From: an uncultured Sanguibacteroides sp. | Lineage (GTDB): Bacteria > Bacteroidota > Bacteroidia > Bacteroidales > Marinifilaceae | Reading direction: 5' to 3' | Length of the DNA stretch: 64,000 bases | NCBI RefSeq assembly: GCF_900543425.1 | Contig: NZ_UQRQ01000010.1 | Coordinates: forward strand, 62,001 to 126,000 | In this document: piece by piece, positions 18,790 to 27,316 of the stretch | Layout: every line of letters begins with the position of its first letter | Position numbering within the stretch: position 1 is the stretch's first letter | Program-made: the position numbers and the translations under genes | The notes under the pieces: generated by a model | What the model was told of the DNA's origin: nothing | Seen by the model: the letters and a program-made list of their open reading frames with translations, nothing else | The model's database searches: none

Positions 18790-19584
18790 TCAGAAACGGG
18801 TATCGACATCGACCCAAACAATTTCGTCGGTAAAATCACGGCACTCTCCCAACACCTTCCCTTCGGGATTCAACAACCGGGATCCTCCGGCATATTTCAA
18901 TCCACCGGGATCAGTACCACAACAATTTACACCCGCGATATACGCTTTATTTTCTATTGCCCGTTCCCGTAACAACGTTTCCCAATCTTTTTGACGAGAC
19001 TCCGGCCAATTGGCTACATAAACAGCCATATCGTAACCGACCCTGTTTTTACTCCATTCCGGAAAACGTAAATCATAACATATATAAGTGGCTATTTTAT
19101 AGCCTTTGTATTCAAAAACCAATTGTTCCTCCCCCGGGGTATATCCACTCATCTTAAAACAATTGTGTTTATCATAAAAACGACACTCCCCGTCAGGAAA
19201 GGCTACCACCAACCGATTATAAAACTTCCCATTTTCATTGTACACCGTCGATCCCATAATCACGGCCCCCGTACGGGCAGACCATTGTTTCAAAGAATCC
19301 GTAACACGGGTAAAATAGGAAGCAACCCGTACTTTTTCACGGAAAGACTCCTGTTTTTCTCTCTTCTTCATCAAACACCCGGAAGCAAACAATTCGGGTA
19401 AAACGATCAAGTCCCCTTCCTTACATTCCGCCATCTTTCTGCCGAATGCTTTCAAATTCCCCTCAACGTCTCCCCAGAGGAATGAAGCCTGTACCAAACC
19501 TACCCTTAAGCCCTTCTTTTGTTGGGCCTCCGCCTTTCCGCACAGGCTTAAACAAAAACAGAGAATACAAAATCTAAATATCAT
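18790..19584 (-). CDS. Secreted carbon-nitrogen hydrolase (nitrilase superfamily)
   Basis: 264 residues. The nitrilase triad is intact: Glu64 (VLPELF), Lys139 (FYDKHN) and Cys169 (ICYDLRFPE). Its nearest look-alikes are the omega-amidase/YafV branch, which hydrolyses alpha-ketoglutaramate-like amides. Unlike that cytoplasmic branch it has an N-terminal hydrophobic signal ending CGKAEA-Q (residue 20), so it should act in the periplasm or be lipid-anchored. It is 18 bp downstream of the aconitase-like gene, probably the last cistron of a cutC-aconitase-nitrilase operon. The substrate is unknown. Confidence 0.85.
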   Translation of the reverse strand: MIFRFCILCFCLSLCGKAEAQQKKGLRVGLVQASFLWGDVEGNLKAFGRKMAECKEGDLIVLPELFASGCLMKKREKQESFREKVRVASYFTRVTDSLKQWSARTGAVIMGSTVYNENGKFYNRLVVAFPDGECRFYDKHNCFKMSGYTPGEEQLVFEYKGYKIATYICYDLRFPEWSKNRVGYDMAVYVANWPESRQKDWETLLRERAIENKAYIAGVNCCGTDPGGLKYAGGSRLLNPEGKVLGECRDFTDEIVWVDVDTRF

Positions 19585-19602
19585 AATATTGTTGTATACA
19601 TA

Positions 19603-21351
19603 TCAACTAATTTTTTTCCGAAGGAATCCGAAAAAAAGCGGATCGATCCCAGCTAAAAGATACTCCCGGTCGTTCAGATACAATTTTCCGGTTTCTATAT
19701 CCAAAGTCAGTTGATCGCCAGACATATAGTCTTTCGCCACTTCCCGATTTATAATAATGTAAAGTCCGTAATTCATCGCCATCCGATAAAAATTACGGTT
19801 GACCGACTTCACGATGATCACGCGTATTCCTGCGGCCATTAACCCCGTCACGGCATGTTTAATCAACCTGCCGCAACCGAAATTTTCGCCGGCAACAATC
19901 AAATCCCCCGGTTTCGCCTCTACGGCAAAATTCATATCCAATCCGGCAAAGAGGGCAGGTTTTATCAAATCCGTCTGCTCATGAGTCACCTTATAAGTCA
20001 ATTTCTCGGAAAATATCTGGTGACAAGAGATGTTATCGATATCGGAATAGTTCCAAATGGCTGCACTCTTACGATAATCATACTCTTCCAGACATCTTTG
20101 CTCCTCGGGTTTGCGCTTATATTTAAATTCGGCACCCTGAAAATGAATTACGGTCGACAACTCTCCCCGTATGGCCGTCATCGCTACCGTCACCGGAGAA
20201 GCGACATATTTCTTTACCCCCGATGTTACCGTGTTTCCGATAAAATGGCTATTGGTCGTCGAAATAAAACAACTGTTTTCGGCAGAAGCCATATGTCCTA
20301 CACTCAGGCAAGGCCCACAACTGGCACCTAATATAATGGCTCCGGCCCGGGATAAGATATCGATAACACCCTCTTCAATTGCCTGCAAATAAATAGCCCG
20401 GGAAGCCGGAACAATAAAAAGCTGAAAACTATCGGCTACATGTTTCCCGTCCAATATCATCGCCGCCAACCTTAAATCTTCCAAACGACCGGCAGCACAC
20501 CCTCCTATCAGCCCCTGTTGTATTTTAATACCCTCGATCTCGTTTACTCCTCTGATCTCTCCATGTACCGTATCCAGCACCAATGGAAATACTTTTGCCA
20601 AATCAACTTCAATATACCTGACATAATGAGCATCCTTATCCGCCCATATTCCCCGAACGGCCGGTTCTTTGAAATAATCAGCCAATACGTCGTCGGGCGG
20701 AAAAACGGAACATTCGATTCCCATCTCCGTGGATACGTTGGCTATCGTCATCCGATCGGCAATAGATAAACTCCCGACCCCATCTCCATGATATTCAATG
20801 ACCTGTCCGTTTACCTCCAGTTCGCTCAATATCCCCATGATCCATAAGGCCAGATCTTTCGCCACAACACCATCGGGCAAGCTATTCTTTAAAACAAGCT
20901 TTATGGTCTCGGGAACCCTGAACCATATTTTACCCGTTTTCCACAAAGCGGCAGTCTCCGTCTTATTTATATCCATGGCAAAACTGTTAAATGCTCCGGC
21001 CGTAGCAATATGACTGTCACTTCCCGTGATTAACATCCCCGGCTTAACAATATCTGCCAGTACCTGATGGCAAATACCCCGGTCGCAATCATAAAAATGT
21101 TCTATATTTTGCTCCTCCACGAAATCACGAATGGAATTATATTCATTGATCATTTCATTTGTCAAACCGGATACTTTTCCATCCAACACGATAACCAACT
21201 GATTCGGACAATGCACGTTCTCCCCCTTCATTCGTTCGAATATTCTACGGATCCGAGCCGAATTATCATGACTTAAAACATAATCCGGTTCCCGGACGAC
21301 AATACTTCCGCTGGGTGCATTCAATATTTTCTCGACAAATGTACGTTCCAT
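19603..21351 (-). CDS. Fused aconitase/isopropylmalate-dehydratase-like protein with altered active site
   Basis: 582 residues: a LeuC-like part (1 to about 400) fused to a LeuD-like swivel part (about 460-582). The three Fe-S cysteines appear present: Cys285 (GGCAAGRLED), Cys345 and Cys348 (GASCGPCLS). The ITGSDSH block at 108-114 is kept. Two usual active-site blocks are altered: the SNRNF-type motif reads TNSHFIGN (366-373), and the LeuD GENFGCGSSREHA motif reads GENFGCGRLIKHA (488-500), losing the Ser/Arg pair that binds and deprotonates substrate in classical aconitases. A changed substrate or lost activity is likely. It lies 5 bp after cutC. Confidence 0.85.
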   Translation of the reverse strand: MERTFVEKILNAPSGSIVVREPDYVLSHDNSARIRRIFERMKGENVHCPNQLVIVLDGKVSGLTNEMINEYNSIRDFVEEQNIEHFYDCDRGICHQVLADIVKPGMLITGSDSHIATAGAFNSFAMDINKTETAALWKTGKIWFRVPETIKLVLKNSLPDGVVAKDLALWIMGILSELEVNGQVIEYHGDGVGSLSIADRMTIANVSTEMGIECSVFPPDDVLADYFKEPAVRGIWADKDAHYVRYIEVDLAKVFPLVLDTVHGEIRGVNEIEGIKIQQGLIGGCAAGRLEDLRLAAMILDGKHVADSFQLFIVPASRAIYLQAIEEGVIDILSRAGAIILGASCGPCLSVGHMASAENSCFISTTNSHFIGNTVTSGVKKYVASPVTVAMTAIRGELSTVIHFQGAEFKYKRKPEEQRCLEEYDYRKSAAIWNYSDIDNISCHQIFSEKLTYKVTHEQTDLIKPALFAGLDMNFAVEAKPGDLIVAGENFGCGRLIKHAVTGLMAAGIRVIIVKSVNRNFYRMAMNYGLYIIINREVAKDYMSGDQLTLDIETGKLYLNDREYLLAGIDPLFFGFLRKKIS

Positions 21352-21356
21352 AATTA

Positions 21357-22118
21357 TTAATTTATCAATTTGACTACCGCCTCTATTTTTTCTACATCAC
21401 TATAAAATTCTTCGTACTCTGGAATACCGGGAACCCCTCCCATCGATACCCTCGGATTACGATAAATCATTTTACTATCTCTATGATTTTTACCGCTTAA
21501 ATGTATAGCATCCACCCTGTTTTTTATCAACCATGGTGTATTCGCAGCGTTAACGCCGGCTCCGGCCATAATTTTAATTCTCCCTTTGGCAAGGTCGACT
21601 AAGCGTCGGATATTCCCTCTTCCTTTCTCTACATCATTCTCACCTCCCGATGTCAATATCCGGTGACAACCGGCCCGGATCACATCTTCCAACGCCTCTT
21701 CCATATCCGCTACCATATCTATCGCCCGATGAAAAGTAACCTTCAAAGGAGCAGCACACTCCACCAATACCCTCATCCGCTCCGTATCCACCCGACCATC
21801 TGCTGACAAAATACCTGAAACGATCCCATCCGCACCACAAGACTTGGCATAAAGAATCTCTTCTTTCATCTGCTGAAATTCCAAATCGGAATAAAGAAAA
21901 TCTCCTCCCCGCGGCCGGATCATCACGTATAATTCGATGGACAATAAATTTCTCGCCATTCGGATAGCAGCAGCCGACGGAGTCAATCCCCCGTCATACA
22001 TAGCCGTACACAACTCCACCCGATCCGCCCCCGCCGCCTGTGCATTCAAACAGGATTCCAATGAATAAACACAAACTTCAACTTCCACCTTATGTTCCAT
22101 ACCTATACCGAATATCAA
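21357..22118 (-). CDS. cutC: CutC family protein
   Basis: 253 residues, a TIM-barrel CutC: VEVCVYSLESCLNAQAAGADRVELC at the start, GLTPSAA, MIRPRGGDFLYS and ILTSGGENDVEKG are family hallmarks. It is named for copper homeostasis in E. coli, where the role is disputed. First gene of the set with the aconitase-like and nitrilase genes. A second in-frame ATG at codon 6 (MEHKVEVEV) may be the true start. Confidence 0.92.
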   Translation of the reverse strand: MIFGIGMEHKVEVEVCVYSLESCLNAQAAGADRVELCTAMYDGGLTPSAAAIRMARNLLSIELYVMIRPRGGDFLYSDLEFQQMKEEILYAKSCGADGIVSGILSADGRVDTERMRVLVECAAPLKVTFHRAIDMVADMEEALEDVIRAGCHRILTSGGENDVEKGRGNIRRLVDLAKGRIKIMAGAGVNAANTPWLIKNRVDAIHLSGKNHRDSKMIYRNPRVSMGGVPGIPEYEEFYSDVEKIEAVVKLIN

Positions 22119-22309
22119 TTAGATTATAAAAATAAACCTTTATTCCTTTCTATTCAAATAATCCACGAAGAAATTCATACGGAAACGAACAAAACAAACA
22201 TACGTGAATCATCAATACCGTTTACCGGACTGAAATACACGACGATACTTATCGTAGTTTTTAATATACCACAATAAGTATTCTACCCCGTTTCGACGTC
22301 CCTTACAAA

Positions 22310-22909
22310 TCAGGGGCGCAGTATACTGTAGTAATAAAAATCGATTATTTTACCGTTTTTCACGGCAGCTTTATGCAATACGGCTTCCAGAGTATATCCC
22401 ACCTTTTCCAGCACATGCATAGAAGCTTGATTGTAATCGAATACCAAGGCATACAACTTTTGAAAAGGAAAAGTTTCAAAAGCATACTCCGTAACCGCTT
22501 TTATAACCTTGGGCATAACTCCTTTCCCCCAATAAGCTTCTCCCAGCCAATAACCGATCTCGGCCGTTATCCTTTCTATATCGCCCTCGGAACCGAATCC
22601 GATACTGCCGACAGCTTTGCCGTCAATCTCTATGGCAAATCGCATGGGAGGTCCCGGTAGCAAATGGACCATACTGATATAATCAAAAGCATCTTGCTTC
22701 GTGTAAGGATAAGGGAAATGATCCATTACATTATTCCATACTTTTACATTATTCGCGTTTTCCGCCAAGGAATTACAATCGGAGAATCGCCACTCTCTCA
22801 ACACAAATCCGTCTCCTTCAATACGCACGGGTTGTGCTTCTTTTGGTAATATAAAAGCTTCCTTCCCGAAACTCATCGACGAAGGAAAATCACCTACATC
22901 TGTTTTCAT
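22310..22909 (-). CDS. GNAT family N-acetyltransferase, RimJ/RimL-like
   Basis: 199 residues. GNAT acetyl-CoA-binding features: IGYWLGEAYWGKGVMPKVIKA (motif A with Q/R-x-x-G-x-G/A variant WGKGVM) at about 125, and NQASMHVLEKVGYTLEAVL near 170. It may acetylate a protein N-terminus or a small molecule; it is alone in its transcription unit, so the target is unknown. The first 25 residues before VLREWRFSD are poorly conserved in the family and the start could be later. Confidence 0.88.
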   Translation of the reverse strand: MKTDVGDFPSSMSFGKEAFILPKEAQPVRIEGDGFVLREWRFSDCNSLAENANNVKVWNNVMDHFPYPYTKQDAFDYISMVHLLPGPPMRFAIEIDGKAVGSIGFGSEGDIERITAEIGYWLGEAYWGKGVMPKVIKAVTEYAFETFPFQKLYALVFDYNQASMHVLEKVGYTLEAVLHKAAVKNGKIIDFYYYSILRP

Positions 22910-23136
22910 AATCGCAAGATTCTTTTCAGAATCTTCCTCTATTCAAATTGTTTTTTATCATTAAAACTACGCAAACATACGGAGATTAATGATTCGCTGT
23001 ACTCCGAAGTGAAAATAAATTTTCAATAAACAAATTGATATATATCAATGCGTTACAATAAACAGAAACTCTCTTTTTACAAAAAATCACGGAAAACGGA
23101 ATCAAAAGAGACCGGTTTGCATCGTGCAGGAAGAAA

Positions 23137-23811
23137 TTATTCCCATTCCATTCCGAATAACTCCTCAAACTTCCGTTTTACGACTCCTTTCACCTCCTCC
23201 ATAACCAATGTATGCTCCAATTCCCGGGCCATCGAAGTAACTCCCTTGTCCACGAATCCGCAAGGATGGATGTAATTGAAATAATTCATATCGGTATTCA
23301 CGTTTAGGGCAAAACCATGCATAGTCACAAAACGGGAACATCTGATTCCAATGGCACAAATTTTACGGGCTTTCGCTCCCGTAGACTCCAGCCATACACC
23401 GGTCGCTCCCGCTAATCGTTCTCCCTGAATCCCGTATTCGCCTATACTTTGAATAACGACTTCTTCCAAACGATCCACATAATCTTTTACACCCAATCCG
23501 AAATTATCCATATCCACGATCGGGTATACCACCAGCTGTCCCGGACCGTGGTAGGTAATATCCCCCCCCCGGTCCACTTTTACAAATTCTGCCTGCTTTG
23601 CCTGAAGCTGAATGGAATTGATTAACATATTGGCAGCATCCCCGCTCTTTCCCAAAGTATAAACATGAGGATGCTCCACGAACAAAAGATAATTGGATGT
23701 AGTTTCCCCTTTCGATTTACGGGCTTTGATCCCATCCATCAATTCCTCCTGTTTTTGCCAAACGGAACGGTAATCCGCCAACCCCAAGTCTAAAAATACG
23801 GTCTTCTTCAT
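23137..23811 (-). CDS. lipB: Octanoyltransferase LipB
   Basis: Transfers octanoyl from acyl carrier protein to lipoyl domains of 2-oxoacid dehydrogenases and GcvH, in the cytoplasm. Motifs: RGGDITYHGPGQLVVYP, the family signature, and MHGFALNVNTDMNYF followed by IHPCG, which carries the catalytic Cys. The catalytic Lys lies in KICAIGIR. Start chosen at 23811 (MKKTVFLDLG), one base after the lipA stop codon; earlier in-frame ATGs overlap lipA. With lipA it forms the complete endogenous lipoylation pathway. Confidence 0.95.
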   Translation of the reverse strand: MKKTVFLDLGLADYRSVWQKQEELMDGIKARKSKGETTSNYLLFVEHPHVYTLGKSGDAANMLINSIQLQAKQAEFVKVDRGGDITYHGPGQLVVYPIVDMDNFGLGVKDYVDRLEEVVIQSIGEYGIQGERLAGATGVWLESTGAKARKICAIGIRCSRFVTMHGFALNVNTDMNYFNYIHPCGFVDKGVTSMARELEHTLVMEEVKGVVKRKFEELFGMEWE

Positions 23812-23812
23812 C

Positions 23813-24667
23813 TTATCTGACATGCTTCTCGGCATGGTAACTGGATCTTACCAGAGGACCGCTCTCCACGTGTGTAAATCCTTTTTCCAAACCAATCCGA
23901 TGATACTCTTCAAATACTTCCGGCGTAACGTACTCCTTTACTTCCAGATTTTTAGCCGTAGGTTGTAGATACTGGCCAATCGTCATGACCTTACAGCCTA
24001 CTCCGCGTAGATCGTCCATCGTCTCCAAAATTTCGTCTCTGGTCTCTCCCAATCCTAACATAATACCGGATTTCGATACAATCCCCGAATCGGCAATCTG
24101 TTTGATCACCTCCAAAGAAACCGGATAGGTAGCCCTGCTTCTGACACTATCGGACAAACGCTTTACAGTCTCCAAATTGTGGGAAATCACATTCGGACGA
24201 GCATCGATAACCTGCTGGATCAACTCTTTCCGCCCTTGGAAATCAGGAATCAACACCTCCATGGTAACCTCCGGATTTATCTCCTTTACCTTCCGTATAA
24301 CCTTCACCCAATGAGAAGCTCCCAAATCATCCACATCATCCCGGTCTACCGAGGTAATTACGGCATGTTTTAATTTCAACAACTGAATGGAACGGGCAAT
24401 ATTGTCCGGTTCCTGAGGATCCAAGGGTGCCGGATGTCCGGTCTTTACGTTGCAAAATTTGCAGGAACGGGTACATACGTCTCCCGCGATCATAAACGTG
24501 GCCGTTCCGTTTCCCCAACATTCACCCTGGTTCGGGCACATTCCGCTCGTACATATCGTATGCAAATGATGTCCCCGAACTATATTCAATACCTCTGTCG
24601 AACTCTGTCCTTTCGGCAATTTTATTTTCAACCATTCCGGTTTTCTTCTGCTGTTACAACACGCCAT
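23813..24667 (-). CDS. lipA: Lipoyl synthase LipA
   Basis: Radical SAM enzyme that inserts two sulfurs into octanoyl groups. 284 residues. Auxiliary cluster cysteines CTSGMCPNQGEC and the radical SAM CTRSCKFC motif are both visible, and the C-terminal RSSYHAE supplies the conserved serine ligand region. Forms an operon with lipB. Promoter box at 24690-24697. Confidence 0.97.
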   Translation of the reverse strand: MACCNSRRKPEWLKIKLPKGQSSTEVLNIVRGHHLHTICTSGMCPNQGECWGNGTATFMIAGDVCTRSCKFCNVKTGHPAPLDPQEPDNIARSIQLLKLKHAVITSVDRDDVDDLGASHWVKVIRKVKEINPEVTMEVLIPDFQGRKELIQQVIDARPNVISHNLETVKRLSDSVRSRATYPVSLEVIKQIADSGIVSKSGIMLGLGETRDEILETMDDLRGVGCKVMTIGQYLQPTAKNLEVKEYVTPEVFEEYHRIGLEKGFTHVESGPLVRSSYHAEKHVR

Positions 24668-24689
24668 ATGAAGTCTTTTAAATTTCCGG

Positions 24690-24697
24690 CAAATATA
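24690..24697 (-). promoter_or_regulatory. -7 box of the lipA-lipB promoter
   Basis: Minus-strand TATATTTG matches TAnnTTTG and lies 22 bp before the lipA start, downstream of the hairpin that ends the nth transcript. The -33 region is not a clear match. Confidence 0.5.
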
Positions 24698-24722
24698 CCT
24701 CTTCTCTGTTGCATAAAAAAGA

Positions 24723-24746
24723 AAAGCTGTCTAAAAAGACAGCTTT
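24723..24746 (-). terminator. Terminator after nth
   Basis: AAAGCTGTCT (24723-24732) pairs perfectly with AGACAGCTTT (24737-24746). On the minus strand the stem is followed by TCTTTTTT, a good U tract. It separates nth from lipA. Confidence 0.85.
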
Positions 24747-24882
24747 ACCACTACTACTAACCCTAATTTTGACTTGCTCAATTCTGAACTACTCAAATCC
24801 ATTAAAAATTCCCGTTTTTATTACTTAGTTATCTCTTAGATGTAAAAAAACGGAAAAGGTTGCGTCAGTCCGAGAAAAATAA

Positions 24883-25518
24883 TTATTTATTTTCAAAATA
24901 ACGACAATAGGAAGCAATACCGCAATTTTCACATTTGGGTTTACGGGCCGTACATACATATCTCCCGTGCAGTATCAGCCAATGATGTGCCGTTGAAAGA
25001 ATTTCGGTCGGGATATGCTGTACTAATTGTTTCTCCGTCTCCAACGGGGTCTTCGCGTTAGTAGTCAACCCGATTCTATCGGACACCCGAAATACATGGG
25101 TGTCTACGGGCATAGCTGCTTTTCCGAAAGCTACCGCTTCGACGACATTGGCGGTTTTTCTACCCACTCCCGGTAAAGTCTGCAATTTTTCCATATCATC
25201 AGGAACTTTACCGCCGAAATCGGTAACCAGTTTCTTAGCCATCGCGGAAAGGTGTTTCGATTTATTATTAGGAAAAGAGATGGATTTAATTAATTCGAAT
25301 ATTTCCGATACTTCCGCCTTCGCCATGGACTCGGCATCGGGGAAACGGGCCAAGAGTCCGGGCGTCACCATATTCACCCGCTTGTCCGTACATTGAGCCG
25401 ACAAAATCACGGCTACGATCAATCCGAATGGGTCATGATAATGCAATTCGGTCTCGGCTACCGGCATATTCTCTTTAAACCACTCAATAACATTTTTATA
25501 CCTCTCTTCTAATTTCAT
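24883..25518 (-). CDS. nth: Endonuclease III
   Basis: DNA glycosylase/AP lyase for oxidised pyrimidines in base excision repair. 211 residues as expected. Helix-hairpin-helix with catalytic Lys in LPGVGRKTANVV, catalytic Asp in PVDTHVFRV, and the four Fe-S cysteines in CTARKPKCENCGIASYC. A -7 box (TATTTTTG on the minus strand, complement at 25545-25552) lies 27 bp upstream of the start. Confidence 0.96.
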   Translation of the reverse strand: MKLEERYKNVIEWFKENMPVAETELHYHDPFGLIVAVILSAQCTDKRVNMVTPGLLARFPDAESMAKAEVSEIFELIKSISFPNNKSKHLSAMAKKLVTDFGGKVPDDMEKLQTLPGVGRKTANVVEAVAFGKAAMPVDTHVFRVSDRIGLTTNAKTPLETEKQLVQHIPTEILSTAHHWLILHGRYVCTARKPKCENCGIASYCRYFENK

Positions 25519-25544
25519 TTTTTGATTTTTTATATTCTATACCA

Positions 25545-25552
25545 CAAAAATA
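25545..25552 (-). promoter_or_regulatory. -7 box of the nth promoter
   Basis: Minus-strand TATTTTTG matches TAnnTTTG, 27 bp upstream of the nth ATG. No clear -33 partner. Confidence 0.45.
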
Positions 25553-25563
25553 CACAATAAAAG

Positions 25564-26436
25564 TCAGAACGAAAGACTCAGCTTGTCCTGAAAATGAAAT
25601 CCTCTCTTTTTCTCTAAAAAATCCTCTGTTGCCCTCCACAAGCTCAGACGGCTCTCCCGGGCCAAAATATCGTCCGGTAGTTTTATCTCTTTTCTCTTCC
25701 TAAAAAAACATCCCGTGTAACTCTCTCCCTCTTTTGACGTAGTTAACCAGATAGTAGTATCTGCACCCTTCTCCGGAGATTGAATAAAAGGGCGGAAAAA
25801 ATGGTCTGCCAACGGGTCAAACCATTGATGCATCGTGATCATTCCCGTGTTTACCACTCCCGGATCCACGGCATTAACCACGACGGACTTCTCTTTTAAA
25901 CGATCTGCCAACTCCGAAGTATACAATAAAATAGCCCGTTTGGAAGCGGAATAGGCTTTAAAACGACGAAATTTCTCCCGCACAGGTTCAAAAAAGTACT
26001 CATCAATCTTTCCCATCCGGAAAGTGCACGAAGAGACATTGACGATTCTGGAAATTTTATTAACTCCCATATAGGGCAATAATAACCGGGTTAATAACCA
26101 AGGACCCACGTAATTCACCCCCACGGTCGTCTCCAACCCGTCGGATGTAACAGAAAAATCCTTACACATGATACCCGCGTTATTCACCAATCCCCCCACT
26201 TCCCGATCATCCAACTGCTCAACAAAACGATAAATAGAATCAAAAGAAGACAGATCCAGACGTAACAACTCCACTTTCCGGTTACCGCTTTCATTCACGA
26301 TACGATTTCTGATATCCATGGATCGTTCCGTATTCCGGCAGGCCATAACTACCGGATGTCCGGCTTTTGCCAATGATTCGGTAATAGCCCGTCCCATCCC
26401 GCCGTTAGCTCCGGTTACAATAATCCATCTGTCCAT
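25564..26436 (-). CDS. Short-chain dehydrogenase/reductase, candidate hydroxysteroid dehydrogenase
   Basis: 290 residues, classical SDR fold: TGANGGMG cofactor loop at about residue 8, NNAGIM near 86, VNVSSC (Ser) near 134 and YSASK (catalytic Tyr/Lys) near 160. The arginine after the loop (ACRNTER) suggests NADPH preference. Last of four same-strand genes with another SDR, an Old Yellow Enzyme and a SRD5A-type reductase, so oxidation or reduction of a sterol hydroxyl/ketone is plausible; the reaction itself is inference. Human retinol-dehydrogenase-like SDRs have a similar build. Confidence 0.85.
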   Translation of the reverse strand: MDRWIIVTGANGGMGRAITESLAKAGHPVVMACRNTERSMDIRNRIVNESGNRKVELLRLDLSSFDSIYRFVEQLDDREVGGLVNNAGIMCKDFSVTSDGLETTVGVNYVGPWLLTRLLLPYMGVNKISRIVNVSSCTFRMGKIDEYFFEPVREKFRRFKAYSASKRAILLYTSELADRLKEKSVVVNAVDPGVVNTGMITMHQWFDPLADHFFRPFIQSPEKGADTTIWLTTSKEGESYTGCFFRKRKEIKLPDDILARESRLSLWRATEDFLEKKRGFHFQDKLSLSF

Positions 26437-26482
26437 ATGATCTCGTTATAATAGTTACAATATTAATTTTAGCATAAGCCTC

Positions 26483-27277
26483 TTATATCATTTTCGTTTT
26501 TCTCATAATCCACCGAACCACCCCCAACGGAAGAAAAAATAAAAAAAACATAAAAAAATAATTCACCAACCCGGGCATCATCCAGGCTCGCTTACGAAAC
26601 ATTCCCCGTATCGCCCGACGAGCCAATCTTTGAGGAGTCATCATAACCCCCAAACGTAAAGCCAACTTCTGCAACCGCTTACTCAAATGATAAAGATCCG
26701 TCGCTATCGCCCCGGGACATAATACCGTCACGTAAACACCATAATCCAGCATTTCCAAACGAAAAGCCCTGGAGAAACACTTTAAGAAGCATTTGGTAGA
26801 AGCATACAACGAAATCCCCGGATAAGACAGCCAAGCCGACATGGAAGACATATTTAAAATATACCCCCGGCCCCGTACTTTCATATCTTCACCGAAATAC
26901 CGACATAACATAGCAGGGGTAACCATGTGCAACAATAGCATTTTCTCCGTAACGGCAACAGGAAGATTCACCACCTTACTCAATTTAAACATACCCGCGT
27001 TATTCACCAATACCTCTATTTCCAAACTCCTCTCCTTACAATACGCGTAAAGACGCTCCGCCGCATCCGTTACGGCCAAATCCATATACAAAGGGTATGT
27101 ATCCACTCCATATTCCGCCGCCAGTTCCGCTCCGACCTCCTGAATCCGCTCTTCCTCATTACTCACGAGTACCAATCCGTATCCCCTCGATCCCAACTCC
27201 CTGGCATACTCTTTTCCGATTCCGGAACTCGCTCCCGTCACCAAGGCAAATTTTCCCTCTGGTTTATTTCTATCCAT
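26483..27277 (-). CDS. Short-chain dehydrogenase with hydrophobic tail, candidate 3-beta-hydroxysteroid dehydrogenase
   Basis: 264 residues. TGASSGIG loop at about 14, NNAGMF near 92, NMSSMSAWL near 138 (Ser), YASTK near 155. The C-terminal 25 residues (YFFMFFLFFLPLGVVRW) form a hydrophobic segment, as in the membrane-associated SDR branch that includes 17-beta-HSD12/3-ketoacyl reductases. Lies 40 bp after the Old Yellow Enzyme gene. In published Odoribacteraceae/Parabacteroides gene sets for isoallo-bile acids an SDR acting at C3 accompanies the two ring reductases; which of the two SDRs here would do it cannot be told. Confidence 0.85.
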   Translation of the reverse strand: MDRNKPEGKFALVTGASSGIGKEYARELGSRGYGLVLVSNEEERIQEVGAELAAEYGVDTYPLYMDLAVTDAAERLYAYCKERSLEIEVLVNNAGMFKLSKVVNLPVAVTEKMLLLHMVTPAMLCRYFGEDMKVRGRGYILNMSSMSAWLSYPGISLYASTKCFLKCFSRAFRLEMLDYGVYVTVLCPGAIATDLYHLSKRLQKLALRLGVMMTPQRLARRAIRGMFRKRAWMMPGLVNYFFMFFLFFLPLGVVRWIMRKTKMI

Positions 27278-27316
27278 CTGCTTTACATTCTAACGATTCT
27301 ATCTCAATAGCCAAGA

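Noticed and set aside
18527..18817. Minus-strand frames inside the 170-bp element
   Set aside because: They cover the repeat and antisense of flanks; copy B does not keep the same frame, so coding is unlikely.
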